DNA of 16,321 nucleotides. Origin: JAFASC01 sp034669505 (GTDB lineage: Bacteria > Pseudomonadota > Alphaproteobacteria > Rhizobiales > Beijerinckiaceae). A program made the position numbers and the translations under genes. Shown here one piece after another: positions 14,624 through 16,321 of this stretch. The number at the start of each line of letters is the position of its first letter. Position 1 is the stretch's first letter. Where the stretch lies: positions 1 through 16,321 of the forward strand of contig JAXDNJ010000097.1 in assembly GCA_034669505.1 (NCBI GenBank). The letters run 5' to 3'. Below the pieces are notes generated by a model that made no database searches, was not told the DNA's origin, and was given only the letters and a program-made list of their open reading frames with translations.

Positions 14624-15265
14624 ATGACAGAGCGGCTGAGAGATTTGGCGGACAAATTCGGGACGGACAAGGGTCCGTATTGTCCGGTATACGAAAGCTA
14701 TTTCGCCGCTTCGCGCGAGAAGCCAATCAGGCTTTTCGAGATCGGCATAGGCGGTTATGCGGACCCATCCGCCGGGGGCGCCTCGTTGAAGATGTGGAAG
14801 AGCTATTTCCCTAAGGGACAGATTTTCGGCTTTGATTTGTACGATAAGTCGGCTCACAGAGAAGAACGCATAGCAACGTTTCAGGGCGACCAAACCAACG
14901 CCGCGCTGCTCAACTACATCGTGGATCAGATCGGCCCCGTCGACATTATCGTCGATGACGGGAGCCATGTGAGCGCGCACCTGATCGCCTCGTTCGAAAT
15001 TCTCTTTCCGAGACTGTCGCCAGGCGGTCTCTATGTGGTTGAGGACATCGGAACGAGCTACTGGGCCGAGTACGGCGGAAGTGCGGACCTGAATGATCCG
15101 AGCACCTCGCTCAATTACTTTAGGCGCGGTGTGCACGATATCAATGTCGTGTACCACCGCGGAGGCTTGAAACCGCGGCCTTCATTCGAAGGTGTCGAGT
15201 GGTTGCACTTTTATCAAAATCTAATCGTGATCAAAAAGGCCGGATCGGAGTCGCAGATCGCCTGA
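14624..15265 (+). CDS. SAM-dependent O-methyltransferase, TylE (demethylmacrocin)-like
   Basis: A 213-residue class I methyltransferase. The N-terminus LRDLADKFGTDKG and Y-x2-Y are typical of the TylE/MycE-like and cephalosporin-hydroxylase-like group found in sugar and polyketide tailoring. Motif I is FEIGIGG (38-44), followed by GGASLKMWKSYFP; motif II is GFDLYDKS (69-76); FQGDQTN is at 86-92; and the metal/catalytic-type DIIVDDGSH is at 107-115, then GGLYVVEDIGTSYW. The members known biochemically methylate sugar hydroxyls and need a metal; the substrate here is unknown. Base composition and codon use are visibly less GC-biased than the neighbours (for example ATA, AAA, TTT and TTA-type codons), and it stands alone without pathway genes, so horizontal acquisition is likely. 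No good Shine-Dalgarno sequence is seen before the ATG. Confidence 0.85.
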   Translation: MTERLRDLADKFGTDKGPYCPVYESYFAASREKPIRLFEIGIGGYADPSAGGASLKMWKSYFPKGQIFGFDLYDKSAHREERIATFQGDQTNAALLNYIVDQIGPVDIIVDDGSHVSAHLIASFEILFPRLSPGGLYVVEDIGTSYWAEYGGSADLNDPSTSLNYFRRGVHDINVVYHRGGLKPRPSFEGVEWLHFYQNLIVIKKAGSESQIA

Positions 15266-15287
15266 AACGAGCGGTGCGCGCACAATA

Positions 15288-15320
15288 CCTGCCGAACCCG
15301 ATGCACTCTCTCACGGCAGG
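15288..15320. repeat. Inverted repeat downstream of the methyltransferase
   Basis: CCTGCCG (15288-15294) and CGGCAGG (15314-15320) form a perfect 7-base inverted repeat with a 19-base gap, starting 23 bases after the methyltransferase stop and ending where homology to the heme-binding gene begins. It may be a transcript-end hairpin or mark the edge of the inserted segment; no U-tract follows. Confidence 0.4.
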
Positions 15321-15322
15321 GG

Positions 15323-15583
15323 GCCGCGGCGGTTTCGCACTTTATGGTAATTGCGCGCCTGATCGGCGGCCTGGGCATCAGCGGCGATACCTCATGCGCC
15401 GATCACAATGTGGCTTGACGCGTGCGCCACGCGCTCAATCTCTATCACGCGCAAAGGAGCCGGCCGCAAACCGATCTGCTCGTGGCCGGTAAGGCCAATA
15501 TTGTAAATGATCGCGCCTTTCTTAGCTTTACCATCCGAAATGCGCGGGCAAGGAAGCAGATGTCGGTAACGAGTTGCGCGCGG
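15323..15583 (+). pseudogene. Scrambled remnant of a second heme-binding (GlcG/HbpS-type) gene
   Basis: The DNA matches the 3' third of the intact heme-binding gene in three blocks. Block 1 (about 15328-15457, forward) matches 14150-14279. Block 2 (about 15462-15529) matches 14288-14354 but as its reverse complement. Block 3 (about 15532-15583, forward) matches from 14355 on. Block 1 also has a +1 frameshift (after GCACTTTAT) and a TGA at 15416-15418 where the intact gene has a Trp-Arg pair. Many differences are spread at synonymous-type positions, so it derives from a diverged paralogue, not a fresh copy. No 5' part is present. It cannot make a protein. It abuts the broken end of an ABC permease. 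Confidence 0.85.
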
Positions 15584-16057
15584 CAGCTGCGCGACATAGG
15601 TCAGCATCAGACTGGTGAGGATTTCGCGAGTGTTGATGCGAGTTTTCAAGACGACCACGATGCCGGCCCAGAACAATCCGCCAATCATCGCGGCGATCAG
15701 CATTCCCGGAAATAAAACAATGGCCGGCAAGTCAGGGAAAGCGAGGGCAAAGCCGCCACCAAAGATGGAGCCCATCGTGTATTGCCCCTCCGCGCCAATG
15801 TTCCAGAGGTTGGTCCGGCAGGCGAGCGCAATACCGACGCCCATCATGATGAGGGGCGAAGCCTTGACCAGCAATTCCGGCAAGCCGTTTGAACTGAGAA
15901 GCGGCTCGACGAGAAAAGTGTAAAGTGCCTGTGCAGGGTTTTTGCCGAATGCGGCGAAAATGATCGCCGTCGCAACGATCGTTAGGCCGATCGCCAGAAC
16001 GGGAGAGGCGAGCGACCAGAACTGAGATGGGCCGCCGCGTGAATCAAGCCTAAGCAG
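15584..16057 (-). pseudogene. Truncated BMP-family (nucleoside-type) ABC transporter permease
   Basis: About 158 codons of the N-terminal half of a YufP-like permease: ASPVLAIGLTIVATAII first helix, PELLVKASPLIMMGVGIALA, the diagnostic CRTNLWNIGAEGQYTMGSIF, and RINTREILTSLMLTYVAQ. Family members are about 350 residues long, so more than half is missing. Homology ends at Leu near 15584, where the reading frame runs into the scrambled heme-binding remnant and encodes unrelated residues. There is also no ATG, GTG or TTG at the expected N-terminus; the frame is open from within the ATPase end, and a CTG at 16057, overlapping the ATPase stop, is the only near-start. It is therefore 3'-truncated and possibly start-less, and would not give a working permease. 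Confidence 0.8.
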
Positions 16058-16321
16058 CTTTGACGTCCTTTCGTGTTTCCTGCGCGTCGTCGGCGACCTT
16101 GCCCATAAGCAGGCCGACTTCTTCTGCGCTCACGGCACCGATCGGGCGCACGGACGATAAACGGCCGCCGGCAATGACCGCGATCGAATCGCAAAGCGCG
16201 AATATCTCGTCCAGATCCTGTGAAATGATCACGATCCCGGCGCCGCCGGCCGCAAGTTCGATCAGTGCATTGTGGATGGACGCGGCTGCAGCCGCATCGA
16301 CGCCCCAGGTGGGTTGGCTGA
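16050..16321 (-). CDS. ABC transporter ATP-binding protein, C-terminal end (partial)
   Basis: The last roughly 90 residues of an ATPase whose 5' part lies beyond the right edge. It shows QPTWGVDAAAAA just after where Walker B would be and VIISQDLDEIFALCDSIAVI, the second-domain H-loop region in which Gln-Asp replaces the usual His. Both are typical of duplicated ATPases of sugar/nucleoside importers (RbsA/XylG/YufO type) that work with BMP-family binding proteins. The tail GLLMGKVADDAQETRKDVKAA ends at TAG (16050-16052). The adjoining permease on the same strand is truncated, so even if this ATPase is intact its transporter is probably dead unless another permease substitutes. Confidence 0.8.
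   Translation of the reverse strand, partial: SQPTWGVDAAAAASIHNALIELAAGGAGIVIISQDLDEIFALCDSIAVIAGGRLSSVRPIGAVSAEEVGLLMGKVADDAQETRKDVKAA

Noticed and set aside
14621..15157. - strand frame opposite the methyltransferase
   Set aside because: No recognisable motifs, while the + strand has a complete set of methyltransferase motifs.
1..16321. A new defence, toxin or mobile system
   Set aside because: No transposase, integrase, nuclease, toxin-antitoxin pair or CRISPR component is visible; the accessory-looking right end is explained by one acquired methyltransferase and decayed genes.

Overview
The window (high GC, dense, codons mostly ending in G/C) looks like the chromosome of an alphaproteobacterium of the order Hyphomicrobiales (Rhizobiales). 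The strongest indicator is a 1,915-residue, two-TM, coiled-coil protein of the Growth Pole Ring (GPR/RgsE) type, known from polar-growing members of this order. A STAS-domain MlaE permease and CtrA-like boxes fit the same assignment. No genus can be fixed from sequence alone; a Beijerinckiaceae/Methylocystaceae-like member is a guess.

Left part (1-5630, + strand): an XRE-cupin regulator with an ATTCCG-type palindrome in front of it, then an HcaT-like MFS transporter 10 bases downstream. These are followed by a small secreted Pro/Lys-rich protein and a three-gene Mla-type phospholipid transport operon (STAS-MlaE permease, MlaF ATPase, MlaD substrate-binding protein). The permease has no ATG, GTG or TTG anywhere near its expected N-terminus; the best start is a CTG inside a CTGA overlap with the preceding stop codon.

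Centre (5697-12076): the GPR-like giant gene lies on the - strand and faces a TTG-started orphan histidine-phosphotransfer (Hpt) gene on the + strand. Their 218-base shared promoter region carries two CtrA-like boxes (TTAA-N7-TTAA type), each with one mismatch. The giant protein contains exact 22-residue and 33-residue repeats (multiples of 11), with a 66-residue (198 bp) higher-order alternation.

Right-centre (12180-14431, + strand): a [2Fe-2S] ferredoxin and a thioredoxin-reductase-like ferredoxin-NADP reductase, 23 bases apart and plausibly redox partners. They are followed by an exported GlcG/HbpS-type heme-binding protein.

Right end (14432-16321): a rearranged, accessory-looking area. 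It holds a TylE-like SAM methyltransferase of lower GC flanked by inverted repeats. Next comes a decayed second copy of the heme-binding gene whose middle ~68 bases are inverted and which also carries a frameshift and a stop. That copy is fused to the broken end of a BMP-family (nucleoside-type) ABC permease on the - strand, behind the C-terminal end of its ATPase, which runs off the window. I did not find a wholly new defence or mobile system. The most notable items are the CtrA-like boxes between gpr and hpt, the non-canonical mlaE start, the hendecad repeat architecture, and the scrambled heme-binding pseudogene at a rearrangement breakpoint.
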